A DNA stretch of 64,000 nt from Edaphobacter modestus (lineage in GTDB: Bacteria; Acidobacteriota; Terriglobia; Terriglobales; Acidobacteriaceae), in contig NZ_SHKW01000001.1 of NCBI RefSeq assembly GCF_004217555.1, positions 2,976,001 to 3,040,000 of the forward strand, read 5' to 3'. The position numbers and the translations under genes were made by a program. The notes under the pieces were generated by a model that saw only the letters and a list, made by a program, of their open reading frames with translations, was not told the origin of the DNA and searched no databases. The stretch's first letter is position 1. The number at the start of each line of letters is the position of its first letter. Positions 8,570 through 16,755 of this stretch are shown one piece after another.

Positions 8570-8791
8570 ATGGCGACAGCGAGCGGACCGAGAAAACGAA
8601 CTACCGCGAAGAAGAGTAATCGGTGCTGGCCTGGATTCGAGCCCACTCCTGGGAAGCGACCTGGAACAAAAGGGAGCTGTAAGCCTGTACCGGGAGCCCA
8701 CAGCAAGGCGACGCGCCGGGCCACCCAAAAGGCAGCGGCGGCCTCAAAGCTCGCGAAGCAGGGCAGACCAAATCCAAAGGCCACAAAATAG
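8570..8791 (+). CDS. Small basic protein, 73 aa
   Basis: A lysine- and alanine-rich protein with a central CWPGFEPTPGKRPGTKGSC element, a two-Cys Pro/Gly motif I have seen in small conserved proteins of several phyla. The C terminus is a basic, alanine-rich tail. The strong positive charge suggests nucleic-acid binding, which is inference. It lies 32 bases after the DUF2256 gene and 28 bases before the YjbR gene in the same direction, so the three probably form one transcript. Confidence 0.6.
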   Translation: MATASGPRKRTTAKKSNRCWPGFEPTPGKRPGTKGSCKPVPGAHSKATRRATQKAAAASKLAKQGRPNPKATK

Positions 8792-8819
8792 CTGGCTACC
8801 CGGGCCTATACTCTGACGC

Positions 8820-9257
8820 ATGGACGCGGAGCAGATTCGGCAAGTGGCGCTGCAGATGCCGCATGTCGTTGAGACCATGCAGTGGGGCGCGAACCTCGTC
8901 TTCTGGGTGGGAGACAAGGCGATTGGCGGAAAGATGTTTGCTCTGGCCAATCTGGATGGAGACGGCCGGGCAGTGCTCTCCTACTGCGCGGGGCCGGAGC
9001 GATACGCCGAGCTTCTGGAGCTAGAAGGAGTGATCCCAGCCCCCTACCTGGCGAGGGCGCACTGGGTGGCGGTGGAGAGGTGGGACGTTTTTCGAGCAGC
9101 GGAGTGGAAGAGTGAGTTAGCGGCGGCGCACGCTCTCGTGGCGGCAAAGCTTGCCAAACGGACTCGAGATGTTCTGGCGATGCCCCTCCGCGAACAGAGA
9201 CGCCTGATCTCAGAGCGCAAAGCCGTACTGGCTGGCCGCGCCGTCAAGAAGCGCTGA
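8820..9257 (+). CDS. MmcQ/YjbR family protein
   Basis: 145 residues matching the MmcQ/YjbR (DUF419) family, small proteins with a CyaY-like fold, often called DNA-binding. Features are an N-terminal helix IRQVALQMPHVVETMQWG, a VFWVGDKAIGGKMFALANL hairpin, YAELLELEGVIPAPYLARAHWV and the helical C terminus LVAAKLAKRT. The residues after about 125 (RRLISERKAVLAG) form a basic tail beyond the usual domain. It is the last of three closely spaced plus-strand genes. Confidence 0.85.
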   Translation: MDAEQIRQVALQMPHVVETMQWGANLVFWVGDKAIGGKMFALANLDGDGRAVLSYCAGPERYAELLELEGVIPAPYLARAHWVAVERWDVFRAAEWKSELAAAHALVAAKLAKRTRDVLAMPLREQRRLISERKAVLAGRAVKKR

Positions 9258-9268
9258 AGATGCTGAGG

Positions 9269-9682
9269 TCAGCTGGGGATCTGGTCATTGTTGGGGTGGT
9301 GGCGACTCCCGCGCAAGACCGAGCCGAAGTGGTGCCAGTGCGCGTAGATCAGAAAGACTTCCAGTAGCGCGACAAACAACGCCATGCCGATGCCCTGCGG
9401 TTCCATCGTGATGTGAAACAGGAGGATGACCACGATGATGGGTCCGAGAATGGTTAGCGCGACTCCTACGTAGCGTCCGATGAGAAGCAGCACACCGGCG
9501 ACGATATAAAGAATTCCGAAAAAGACGAACCAGCCATATTTAAACAGCAGCCCGAGGAAGACTCCGGCGTCTCCCGGAGGTGGCGTCATGGGGATGAAGT
9601 GAAGGAAGGTGTTCAACCCAAATACGGTGAACAGAAGACCGAGCAGGATGCGGGCGATGAGGACGGCTATCTTCACGAGCAA
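9269..9682 (-). CDS. DoxX-like membrane protein
   Basis: 137 residues with four predicted membrane helices: IARILLGLLFTVFGLNTFL, YGWFVFFGILYIVAGVLLL, VGVALTILGPIIVVILL and GMALFVALLEVFLIYAHW. The order and the RILLGLLF...G start fit the DoxX/DUF6041-type four-helix family (COG2259). Some DoxX proteins act in redox or thiol metabolism, but no activity can be assigned here. It is convergent with the YjbR gene, 11 bases away. Confidence 0.75.
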   Translation of the reverse strand: MLVKIAVLIARILLGLLFTVFGLNTFLHFIPMTPPPGDAGVFLGLLFKYGWFVFFGILYIVAGVLLLIGRYVGVALTILGPIIVVILLFHITMEPQGIGMALFVALLEVFLIYAHWHHFGSVLRGSRHHPNNDQIPS

Positions 9683-9763
9683 TTCTCCTTGAGGATGAAC
9701 TGAGCTACGTGCGAGGTTCCGTTGAAGGTTGCACCATCATAGTGGATTGGGTAGCGTCAGGAT

Positions 9764-10567
9764 ATGGAAAATGTGATGGGAAAAGGCGTTGCGCTATCGC
9801 TCACGGGTAGAACCGCATTGGTTACAGGGGGTTCGCGTGGCATAGGGGCGGCGGCGGTACGCATGTTTCGGCTGGCTGGAGCGCGGGTGTTCTTCAACTA
9901 TCGCTCGGCGGATCGGCAGGCGCAGGAATTGGCAGTTGCATGTGGGGGCGAAGAGATGTGCCGGGCGGCCAGGCAGGAACTGGCGACGCCGGCGGATGGT
10001 GCGGCACTTGTAGGCGCCGCGACCGAGGCGTTCGGAAGGCTGGACTGCCTGGTGGTGAATCACGGCGTGTGGCCACCCCACGACGCGCCTATCGGATCGA
10101 TGAGCGACGCGCAGTGGCGTTCGACGCTGGGAATCAATCTCGACAGCACTTTTGGACTGGTGCGAGCTGCGGTGGCCCAGATGCAACGGCAGGAGCCGCT
10201 GGACGGTGTGCGGGGCCATATCGTGCTGGTCGCCTCTACCGCTGCCCAGAGGGGTGAGGCCTTTCATGCCGACTATGCCGCCAGCAAAGGTGCTCTGATC
10301 AGCCTGACCAAGAGCCTGTCGAGCGAGCTGGCAAGTGAAGGCATCTATTGCAATTGCGTTGCTCCGGGCTGGGTGGATACAGAGATGTCTTCCGCTGCCC
10401 TGACGCACCCGGAGACGTCCAAGAAGGTGCTGGCGACGATTCCTCTGGGGCGTCCGGCGCGCGTCGAAGAGATCGCCGGACCGATACTGTTTCTTTGCAC
10501 GCCCCTGGCGGGTTTTGTCTCGGGCGAGATCTTCAACGTCAATGGCGGTGCTGTACTGGTTGGATGA
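9764..10567 (+). CDS. SDR-family oxidoreductase (FabG-like) with NHG variant
   Basis: 267-residue classical SDR: cofactor motif TGGSRGIG, strand-4 motif VVNHG in place of NNAG, catalytic Ser in VASTAAQRG, and YAASKGAL with Tyr and Lys. The C terminus LCTPLAGFVSGEIFNVNGGAVL is FabG-like. The Ala-to-His change in NAG is unusual, but the catalytic Asn remains. ATG at 9776 is an alternative start. Its TGA overlaps an ATG of the next frame (ATGA at 10564-10567), so it is probably coupled to the secreted protein downstream. Confidence 0.85.
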   Translation: MENVMGKGVALSLTGRTALVTGGSRGIGAAAVRMFRLAGARVFFNYRSADRQAQELAVACGGEEMCRAARQELATPADGAALVGAATEAFGRLDCLVVNHGVWPPHDAPIGSMSDAQWRSTLGINLDSTFGLVRAAVAQMQRQEPLDGVRGHIVLVASTAAQRGEAFHADYAASKGALISLTKSLSSELASEGIYCNCVAPGWVDTEMSSAALTHPETSKKVLATIPLGRPARVEEIAGPILFLCTPLAGFVSGEIFNVNGGAVLVG

Positions 10568-10578
10568 CTGGAGCGATG

Positions 10579-11427
10579 ATGAAGTTCTTTCTTGCCTTGT
10601 TTCTTGTACCCGGATTGGTTTTACCTGCCCGCACGCTGGCACAGGCTAGCGCCATTCCAAGTGCCGCTCCAGCCGAACTGAAGGGTACGACCCAGGAGGA
10701 GCTGGGAAAAAAACTGCTGGATGAGATGGTTGAGGCGCTGGGGGGAGAGGCATGGTTCAACCGAAAAGACCTGCAGGTCTCAGGGCGAACGGCGGCATTT
10801 TATCGTGGAGCTCCCAACGGCACCGTCATCGAGTACACCGGATGGCGAAGATTTCCGGATGCAAACCAGGCGGGAGCCGAGCGCATCGGCTTCCTCTCCG
10901 ATAAAAGCATGATCCTGCCAGGAAAGAAGATCGACGTGGTGCAGGTGTGGACAGACGGCAATGGATACGAGGTGACCTTCAAGGGCCGGACGACGCTGCC
11001 GAAGGATCAGGTAGCGGATTATTACCGGCGGCAGGATCACTCCATCGAGAGCGTGGTGCAGCAATGGATCAAAGCGCCCGGCGTCATGGTGCTCGCCGAA
11101 GGCTCGACGATGGTGGAGCGGCGCATGGCCGACAAGGTGACCGTACTGAGCGCCAACAACGATGCCGTCACCATCGAACTCGATGCCACTACCCATCTAC
11201 CGCTGCGACGAACGTTCAAGTGGAGAAACGAGAAATTCGGAGACTTTGACGAAGAGGCGGAGACCTACGCCGACTATCACACAGTCCAGGGGCTTCCTAC
11301 GGCTTACAACATCACCCGCTACCGCAATGGAGACATGCTCAATCAACGCTTCCTCACGAAGGTGATCTACGCCCAGGGACTGTCTCCCGACCTGTTTAAT
11401 CCGGACAACCTGCTGAAGAAGAAGTAG
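10579..11427 (+). CDS. Secreted protein of unknown function, 282 aa
   Basis: The N terminus MKFFLALFLVPGLVLPARTLAQA is a signal peptide. The mature part has ELGKKLLDEMVEALGGEAWF, VSGRTAAFYRG, a long antiparallel-looking stretch and LPTAYNITRYRNGDMLNQRFL. The pattern 'ALGG...L...v.G' followed by beta-rich sequence recalls periplasmic LolA/outer-membrane-lipoprotein-sorting-like folds common in Acidobacteria, but I would not name it. Start 10579 is chosen for the GGAG five bases away; ATG 10576 and 10564 are also in frame. It directly follows the SDR gene and precedes fabZ by 70 bases. Confidence 0.7.
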   Translation: MKFFLALFLVPGLVLPARTLAQASAIPSAAPAELKGTTQEELGKKLLDEMVEALGGEAWFNRKDLQVSGRTAAFYRGAPNGTVIEYTGWRRFPDANQAGAERIGFLSDKSMILPGKKIDVVQVWTDGNGYEVTFKGRTTLPKDQVADYYRRQDHSIESVVQQWIKAPGVMVLAEGSTMVERRMADKVTVLSANNDAVTIELDATTHLPLRRTFKWRNEKFGDFDEEAETYADYHTVQGLPTAYNITRYRNGDMLNQRFLTKVIYAQGLSPDLFNPDNLLKKK

Positions 11428-11497
11428 TCGGCACACTTTGAAAGGATGGTTCCCGCGGCTGAAGCCTTAAGCCCAGCGGTTTATACTCAGGTCTGCC

Positions 11498-12025
11498 ATG
11501 ACTGAATCGACTGAAAAGCCTGACGTTCCGCCCGCGGCGACCGAGACGCCGGAGGCAAAGCAGACCATGGACATCCTCGAGATCATGTCCATCCTGCCGC
11601 ATCGGTACCCGTTTCTGCTGATCGACCGTGTCGTTGAGATCGAGCGGCGGCAGCGTATCGTCGCCATCAAGAATGTGTCCTTCAATGAACCGCAGTTTCA
11701 GGGGCATTTTCCCGACTATCCCATCATGCCGGGGGTTCTGATGGTTGAAGCCATCGCGCAGGCAGGAGGAGCGCTGCTGCTGACCGAGATTCCGGATCGC
11801 GGGAACAAGCTGATGGTCTTCACTGGAATCGACAGCGCGAAGTTCCGCAAACCGGTGGTGCCTGGCGATCAGGTTCGCATCGAGGTGAAGGTGTTGAACT
11901 GGCGCTCGGCGGCGGTGCGGATGCAGGGTACGGCAACGGTTGACGGCAAGGTTGTCTGCGAGGCGATCGTGATGTGCGCCCTTGTGCCACGGCCAGCAAA
12001 GAAGACCGAGGCTAAGCCCGAGTGA
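11498..12025 (+). CDS. fabZ: 3-hydroxyacyl-[acyl-carrier-protein] dehydratase FabZ
   Basis: 175 residues, hot-dog fold dehydratase of type II fatty acid synthesis. Core motifs are LPHRYPFLLIDRV, NEPQFQGHFPDYPIMPGV with the catalytic His, and MVEAIAQAGG with the catalytic Glu. An alanine/proline-rich extension of about 20 residues precedes the domain, and a lysine-rich tail follows. Its stop overlaps the lpxA start (GTGA, 12022-12025), so the two are translationally coupled. fabZ-lpxA adjacency is classic: both draw on hydroxyacyl-ACP. Confidence 0.96.
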   Translation: MTESTEKPDVPPAATETPEAKQTMDILEIMSILPHRYPFLLIDRVVEIERRQRIVAIKNVSFNEPQFQGHFPDYPIMPGVLMVEAIAQAGGALLLTEIPDRGNKLMVFTGIDSAKFRKPVVPGDQVRIEVKVLNWRSAAVRMQGTATVDGKVVCEAIVMCALVPRPAKKTEAKPE

Positions 12026-12807
12026 GTATCCACCCCACAGCGATCGTTGCTGAAGGAGCCCGAATTCCCGAGAGCTGTACCGTCGGGCCCTACTGTACCG
12101 TGGGTGCGAACGTTGTGCTAGGTGAGCGCTGCGAACTGGTTTCTCACGTCGTGCTGGACGGCCATCTGACGATGGGCTCCGACAATCGCATCTTTTCGTT
12201 TGCCTGCCTCGGAATCTCGCCGCAGGACCTGAAGTACAAGGGCGAACCTACACAGCTTGTCATCGGCGATAAAAACAATATTCGCGAGTACGTCACGATC
12301 TCTCGCGGGACCGCGGGCGGCGGCGGCGTCACCCGCATCGGATCGAGCTGCCTGATCATGGCCTATACCCACATCGGACACGACTCGATTATCGGCAACC
12401 ACTGTATCCTGGCCAATGGAGCGACCCTGGCCGGCCACGTAACGGTTGAGGACCATGCGGTAGTCGGCGCGCTGAACCCGGTGCACCAGTTCTGCACGAT
12501 CGGAACGCATGCGTACACTGGCGGTGGAACGACGATCACGCAGGACGTGCTTCCCTACTCGCTGACCAGCATCGAGCGCAACAATCGTGCCTACGGGATC
12601 AATAAGATCGGCCTTGAACGGAAAGGCTTCACCTCCACAGAGATCAAGCAGCTGCGCGCCGCCTACAAGCTGCTACAAGCCTCCAAGCTCAACACCTCGG
12701 AGGCCGTGGCCGCCATTCGCGAAAAGATCGCCGCTGGCGAGTTCGGCGATAAGGTCGCCTATCTCGCCGACTTTATCGCCCGCAGCGAGCGTGGCGTCAT
12801 CAAATAA
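12022..12807 (+). CDS. lpxA: UDP-N-acetylglucosamine acyltransferase LpxA
   Basis: 261 residues, first enzyme of lipid A synthesis; transfers 3-hydroxyacyl from ACP to UDP-GlcNAc. The left-handed beta-helix is visible as hexapeptide repeats from IHPTAIV through ILANGATLAGHVTVEDHAVVG. The catalytic His lies in MAYTHIGHD, and HQFCTIGTHAYTGGG matches the conserved hairpin. The C-terminal helical domain runs from about residue 190 (NKIGLERKGF, IKQLRAAYKLL). The start is GTG inside the fabZ stop. Confidence 0.96.
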   Translation: MSIHPTAIVAEGARIPESCTVGPYCTVGANVVLGERCELVSHVVLDGHLTMGSDNRIFSFACLGISPQDLKYKGEPTQLVIGDKNNIREYVTISRGTAGGGGVTRIGSSCLIMAYTHIGHDSIIGNHCILANGATLAGHVTVEDHAVVGALNPVHQFCTIGTHAYTGGGTTITQDVLPYSLTSIERNNRAYGINKIGLERKGFTSTEIKQLRAAYKLLQASKLNTSEAVAAIREKIAAGEFGDKVAYLADFIARSERGVIK

Positions 12808-12837
12808 AACCGAACCTCTTGCGGGAGAATCAGCGGC

Positions 12838-14145
12838 ATGCGTTTTACCTTGATCCTCGGCTCGTTCGTGATAGCTATCGTTTGTTCTGCCCTTGGACAG
12901 GAAAGTTCATCCTGGTCGGTGGCTGATCCTGGTTTTCGTCCCGTAAATGTCACGGCGACGCGGGCTGCTCTGTGGACATGCGGTGTCGGTGAAGGTATTG
13001 CTAGCTCAACAGATGCCCAGCACTGGCAGGTAAAGCATCATGTCGACAGTGGTGGAGCGCTCCTGCTTGGGATGGGATTCACCTCGGATACCTTCGGGTA
13101 CGCCTATGGCACCTCAGGTACAGTGTTGACGACGACCGATGGTGGAAGCACATGGTCGCCGCAGAAGTTTGGGACCGATACTATCCTCCAGGCGTCTTTT
13201 GCGGATGCGGGTCACGGACTTATCCGCACCCAAGCAGCGCTATCGTATCTGAATGGCGACGGGACGCTGCATGCGATTCACGAACCCGCAGACGTGCTTC
13301 AACGTTTTCCATATACAGCCTCGCTTGTGGCTCTTGCGCCGGAGAAGATGGCGATTCTTCTTTCGCAAGGGCCGGGCTCGGAGGCCGGGTTTCTAACCAC
13401 CATCGACGGCGGCAAGACGTGGAGCTTTCACGATCCTCCAAACACCGGCATCGCCAGCTTCGTGCGAGCAGACGGGAGCTACTGGGCCTCCGGCCACGAG
13501 GTGGTGGACAAGGATAAGCCTGGCGGAGGCCGTGGGGTTGCGCTTGCGATGCACTCTGCGGATGGCCTGCAATGGCAGCACACAGCCAACGACGTTCACG
13601 AGTGCCAGGCGCAAAATTGCGGCGCCTGCACGGCATCAGGCTGCCTTGCCTCCGACTCGCTCATCGTGAATTTTTATGGAGCGACAACCAGGTCCATCAC
13701 GATCCCCAGAGGGAGCTTGACCTCGAAATGGGCCGCTATCGACGGGCATATCTGCACGGTAGGCTCTGCGTTGAACTGCGCCGCCACGACGGAGGCAAAA
13801 GACACATCCACGCCGGGGGGACCTCGACCCACCGAGCAGGTTCCCAAGCCCCTGAATGCGGCTCCTTCTGCTGCAAGTGTGCTGAACTGCATCCTGTGCG
13901 GCATTGACCCGATTTATGTCGACGAGAAGCTGGAAGGAAGGATCCCGGTGCCGGTGAGCTTTACGGTGCGCGCCGATGGAACCGTGGAGGCGGTCGACGT
14001 AAAAGATATCGCGTCGGAGGGCCTGAAGAAGAAGCTGGCCAGTCAGATCGGGCAATGGCTGTTCGAACCTCCGATACAGAATGGCAAGCCGACCCAGGTC
14101 TCGACGAATTCAACCCTGACGATCACGGTCATGCGATCGCAATGA
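12838..14145 (+). CDS. Secreted beta-propeller (Ycf48/BNR-like) protein with TonB C-terminal domain
   Basis: 435 residues. A signal peptide (RFTLILGSFVIAIVCSALG) is followed by BNR/sialidase-like blades: TTTDGGSTWSPQ near residue 100 and TIDGGKTWSFHD near 185, as in Ycf48-like photosystem assembly proteins. The last 90 residues read PVSFTVRADGTVEAVDV and WLFEPPIQNGKP, a TonB C-terminal domain. A GGGAG precedes the ATG. It sits between lpxA and lpxI and its TGA overlaps the lpxI ATG, so it belongs to the lipid A operon. Its role is unknown; a periplasmic scaffold is one possibility. Confidence 0.75.
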   Translation: MRFTLILGSFVIAIVCSALGQESSSWSVADPGFRPVNVTATRAALWTCGVGEGIASSTDAQHWQVKHHVDSGGALLLGMGFTSDTFGYAYGTSGTVLTTTDGGSTWSPQKFGTDTILQASFADAGHGLIRTQAALSYLNGDGTLHAIHEPADVLQRFPYTASLVALAPEKMAILLSQGPGSEAGFLTTIDGGKTWSFHDPPNTGIASFVRADGSYWASGHEVVDKDKPGGGRGVALAMHSADGLQWQHTANDVHECQAQNCGACTASGCLASDSLIVNFYGATTRSITIPRGSLTSKWAAIDGHICTVGSALNCAATTEAKDTSTPGGPRPTEQVPKPLNAAPSAASVLNCILCGIDPIYVDEKLEGRIPVPVSFTVRADGTVEAVDVKDIASEGLKKKLASQIGQWLFEPPIQNGKPTQVSTNSTLTITVMRSQ

Positions 14146-15023
14146 CGAACCAATCCAAACTTGGCCTGATTGCCGGCAACGGACGCTTTCCTTTCCTGCT
14201 GCTGGACGCAGCGCGCGCCCACGGGCTTACGGTAATTGTCGCTGCGATCAAGGAGGAGACGGACCCCTCCATGAATGTGCGAGCCGCGGCGGATCCTAAC
14301 GTTCGGGTTCACTGGATGTCGCTCGGCGAGCTGTCCCGTCTGATCGAAACCTTTCACTCCGAAGGCGTCAGCCGAGCCGTGATGGCGGGCCAAGTGAAGC
14401 ATAAGCAGATCTTTTCGAGCATCCGGCCCGACTGGCGCCTGGCGAAGCTGCTGCTGAGCCTGCGGACGCGCTCGACGGATATGCTGTTGGGCGCGGTTGC
14501 CAAGGTGCTTGGTGACGAAGGCATCGAGCTGATCTCTTCGACGCAGTTTCTGGAGCCTCTTCTCGCGAAGCCCGGCGTGCTGACGCGGCGGGCACCCGAT
14601 GACGAGGAGCGGAAAGATATCGCCTATGGACGCACCGTCGCGCGTGCCATCGCAGGGTATGACCTCGGGCAGACGGTCGTGGTGGCTGGACAAGCCTGCG
14701 TTGCCGTCGAGGCTATGGAGGGGACAGACGCTACCATCGACAGGGCCGGCGCTCTCTTCCGTACCCTTGAAGCCGAAGATGCCGTCAGAGGCGACGGCAG
14801 CGAGCGTACGACCTTGCGGCGTTCCCTTACTGTCGTAAAGGTCGCCAAACCCAACCAGGACATGCGCTTCGACGTTCCTGTCGTTGGCGTTCCGACGATC
14901 CGCACCATGCAGCAGGCGGGAGCTACCTGCCTCGCGCTGGAGGCCGGAAAGACGCTGATGTTCGATCCCTCCGCGATCGTCACTGCGGCCGACGAGGCGG
15001 GAATCGCAATCGTCGCGGAATAG
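14142..15023 (+). CDS. lpxI: UDP-2,3-diacylglucosamine diphosphatase LpxI
   Basis: 293 residues of the LpxI family (DUF1009), which hydrolyses UDP-2,3-diacylglucosamine to lipid X in organisms that lack LpxH. Signatures: LGLIAGNGRFPFLLLDAARA at the N terminus, GLTVIVAAIKEETDP, SRAVMAGQVKHKQIF and RSTDMLLGAVAKVLGDEGIEL. The C-terminal half has VVVAGQACVAVEAMEGTDATI, VKVAKPNQDMRFDVPVVG and the ending EAGKTLMFDPSAIVTAADEAGIAIVA. The ATG lies in the upstream stop (ATGA), so a longer in-frame start at 14055 is rejected. No lpxH or lpxG is seen in the window. Confidence 0.93.
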   Translation: MTNQSKLGLIAGNGRFPFLLLDAARAHGLTVIVAAIKEETDPSMNVRAAADPNVRVHWMSLGELSRLIETFHSEGVSRAVMAGQVKHKQIFSSIRPDWRLAKLLLSLRTRSTDMLLGAVAKVLGDEGIELISSTQFLEPLLAKPGVLTRRAPDDEERKDIAYGRTVARAIAGYDLGQTVVVAGQACVAVEAMEGTDATIDRAGALFRTLEAEDAVRGDGSERTTLRRSLTVVKVAKPNQDMRFDVPVVGVPTIRTMQQAGATCLALEAGKTLMFDPSAIVTAADEAGIAIVAE

Positions 15024-15144
15024 GCCGGTTAACGCGGCGACGATGAATTGTCTCCACGGAGTAAAATTTGCATGCGCGGATGCCCGCGCGCGTCTTGCCG
15101 GGCTGATATCCGTCTACTAAGAGATGCTCTACAAAAGGGGAACG

Positions 15145-15690
15145 ATGATGCGCAAAGCAATGTGGATCGCAGTGGTTTTTGGTGTCGTTGCAGCTTGTGG
15201 GTTTGGCATGAAGGCGCATGCTGCCGCGGATGAGGTGCAGGCTGGCTCAACTGCCCCCAACTTTACCCTGCCGTCACAGGAGGACAAGCCGGTAAGCCTG
15301 ACCGACTACAAAGGCAAGTGGGTCGTCCTGTACTTCTACCCGAAGGACCAGACGACGGGATGCACGATTGAGGCGCACAACTTCCAGCGCGACATGGCGA
15401 AGTATGACGCCGCGAACGCCGTCGTGCTGGGCGTGAGTCTTGATACGGTCGAGGGTCACAAGGCCTGGTGCGCAAAAGACACCTTCAGCTTCAAGCTTCT
15501 CGCCGACCCGGATCACAAGGTCGTGGATGCCTACGGCGTTCCCGTTATGGCACACGGCGATATGAAGTTCGCCAGCCGGCAGACCTTCCTGATCTCGCCG
15601 CAGGGCAAGGTCGTCAAGGTATGGCCGAAGGTCGACGTTCAGGTGCACAGCGAAGAGGTGTTGGCGGAGATTGCTGCCAACAAGAAGTAA
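15145..15690 (+). CDS. Exported peroxiredoxin, Bcp/PrxQ type
   Basis: 181 residues with a signal peptide (MWIAVVFGVVAACGFGMKAHA), so it probably acts in the periplasm. The thioredoxin-like AhpC/TSA domain has APNFTLPSQEDKPVSL, VLYFYPKDQTTGCTIEAHNF with peroxidatic Cys73, and LADPDHKVVDAYGV. Position +5, where E. coli Bcp has its resolving Cys, is His. Another Cys lies at 109 (KAWCAKD), the spacing found in PrxQ members that use helix-3 as the resolving site. ATG 15145 follows AGGGGA; upstream ATG 15124 gives a poorer signal peptide. Confidence 0.88.
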   Translation: MMRKAMWIAVVFGVVAACGFGMKAHAAADEVQAGSTAPNFTLPSQEDKPVSLTDYKGKWVVLYFYPKDQTTGCTIEAHNFQRDMAKYDAANAVVLGVSLDTVEGHKAWCAKDTFSFKLLADPDHKVVDAYGVPVMAHGDMKFASRQTFLISPQGKVVKVWPKVDVQVHSEEVLAEIAANKK

Positions 15691-15708
15691 GAAGATTCAA
15701 GCAGACGC

Positions 15709-15750
15709 AAAAAGGCCCGGGCGCTCATGGAGAGCAGACCGGGCCTTTTT
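15709..15750. terminator. Bidirectional rho-independent terminator
   Basis: The 12-bp stem AAAAAGGCCCGG/CCGGGCCTTTTT encloses an 18-base loop. The A-run and T-run make it work in both directions. It lies between the peroxiredoxin gene and the convergent lysine-rich protein gene. Confidence 0.85.
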
Positions 15751-15772
15751 GCTTGCCTTTAGTAGATCGTGC

Positions 15773-16579
15773 TTACTTCTTGGCTGCCGTCTTCTTGGCG
15801 GTTGCCTTCTTGGCTGCCTTCTTTGCCGGAGCCTTCTTCACTGCCTTCTTGACGGCCTTCTTGGCTGCCTTCTTTGCCGGAGCCTTCTTGACGGCCTTCT
15901 TGACGGCCTTCTTTGCTGCTTTCTTCGTTGCCAAAGTGTTAGTACCTCTCTTCTTCATGGATTTTTTGATGATTGCCGTGACCTTCTTGCTGACCGCCTT
16001 TTTCGGGGCGACCTTCCCGCCGCGCTGGGTCCCGGCTTTCTTCGCGGCAGATCTTGTTGCGGAAGGAACAGGCTTCTTTGAGCCTTTTTTGACTGCTTTC
16101 TTCGCAGCCACCTTCTTCGGCGTAATTTTCTTCGCTGAACTCTTTTTAGCAGCGGTCTTCGAAGCTTTCTTCGGAGCAGACTTCTTCGAAGCAGACTTGC
16201 TGGCGACACTCTTCTTTTGAGCCGCCTTCTTCACTGGAGCTTTCTTTGCGGCCACCTTCTTCGCGGGTGCAGCCGCCGGCTCACTCTCGGGACGCACGGA
16301 CTCTCGATTGGCAGGCGTATAAGGCTCTGAGCCGGTGGGTGGAGGAGTGAAGATACGAGCATCTTCGGAACGATCCTGCCCTTCGGTCTCTTCCCTTCCG
16401 AAGATCTCGTTGCGCTCTTCCCGGTCAAGAGTGTCGTCGTCGTCATCGTCGGAAGAGATCAGCACCTCTTCCTCCTCTTCGTCTTCACGAAACCCGCGGC
16501 CGAGCTCGTCGTCGTCTTCAAACTCATTATCGTCCGCGGCCGCTGCGTGGAACCTGATCGTCTCGTCTTCGAACATCAT
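15773..16579 (-). CDS. Histone H1-like protein with acidic N-terminal and Lys/Ala-rich C-terminal halves
   Basis: 268 residues of extremely biased composition. Residues 1-60 are acidic (EFEDDDELG, EDEEEEEVLISSDDDDDD). A proline-rich linker spans about 75-105. The rest is lysine/alanine/serine with AKKA, KKAVKK and KKAPAKKA units resembling eukaryotic histone H1 and bacterial HctB/AlgP tails. Near the C terminus a longer unit is repeated almost exactly (15805-15920). This suggests a DNA-binding, nucleoid-associated protein with a self-masking acidic head, which is inference. Low complexity makes homology assignment unreliable. Convergent terminator downstream. Confidence 0.75.
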   Translation of the reverse strand: MMFEDETIRFHAAAADDNEFEDDDELGRGFREDEEEEEVLISSDDDDDDTLDREERNEIFGREETEGQDRSEDARIFTPPPTGSEPYTPANRESVRPESEPAAAPAKKVAAKKAPVKKAAQKKSVASKSASKKSAPKKASKTAAKKSSAKKITPKKVAAKKAVKKGSKKPVPSATRSAAKKAGTQRGGKVAPKKAVSKKVTAIIKKSMKKRGTNTLATKKAAKKAVKKAVKKAPAKKAAKKAVKKAVKKAPAKKAAKKATAKKTAAKK

Positions 16580-16755
16580 GATCTCTTATCCCCTGGCTGC
16601 TTTGACTTCCTGCTTCAATCGATTGCATCGTGTTTGATATCGTTTCATCCCGTTCGATACAAACTTAAATCTTACCTTCGATCCTGGCACGAGATTCTAG
16701 CAACAGGATGCCTCTGTGCGCCAGCAATGGCAAGCACTCTTTTTGGTAAGGAAGC

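Noticed and set aside
15800..15930. Tandem repeats that might be read as a repeat array or CRISPR
   Set aside because: The units are contiguous, in frame and encode Lys/Ala repeats of the H1-like protein; there are no spacers.
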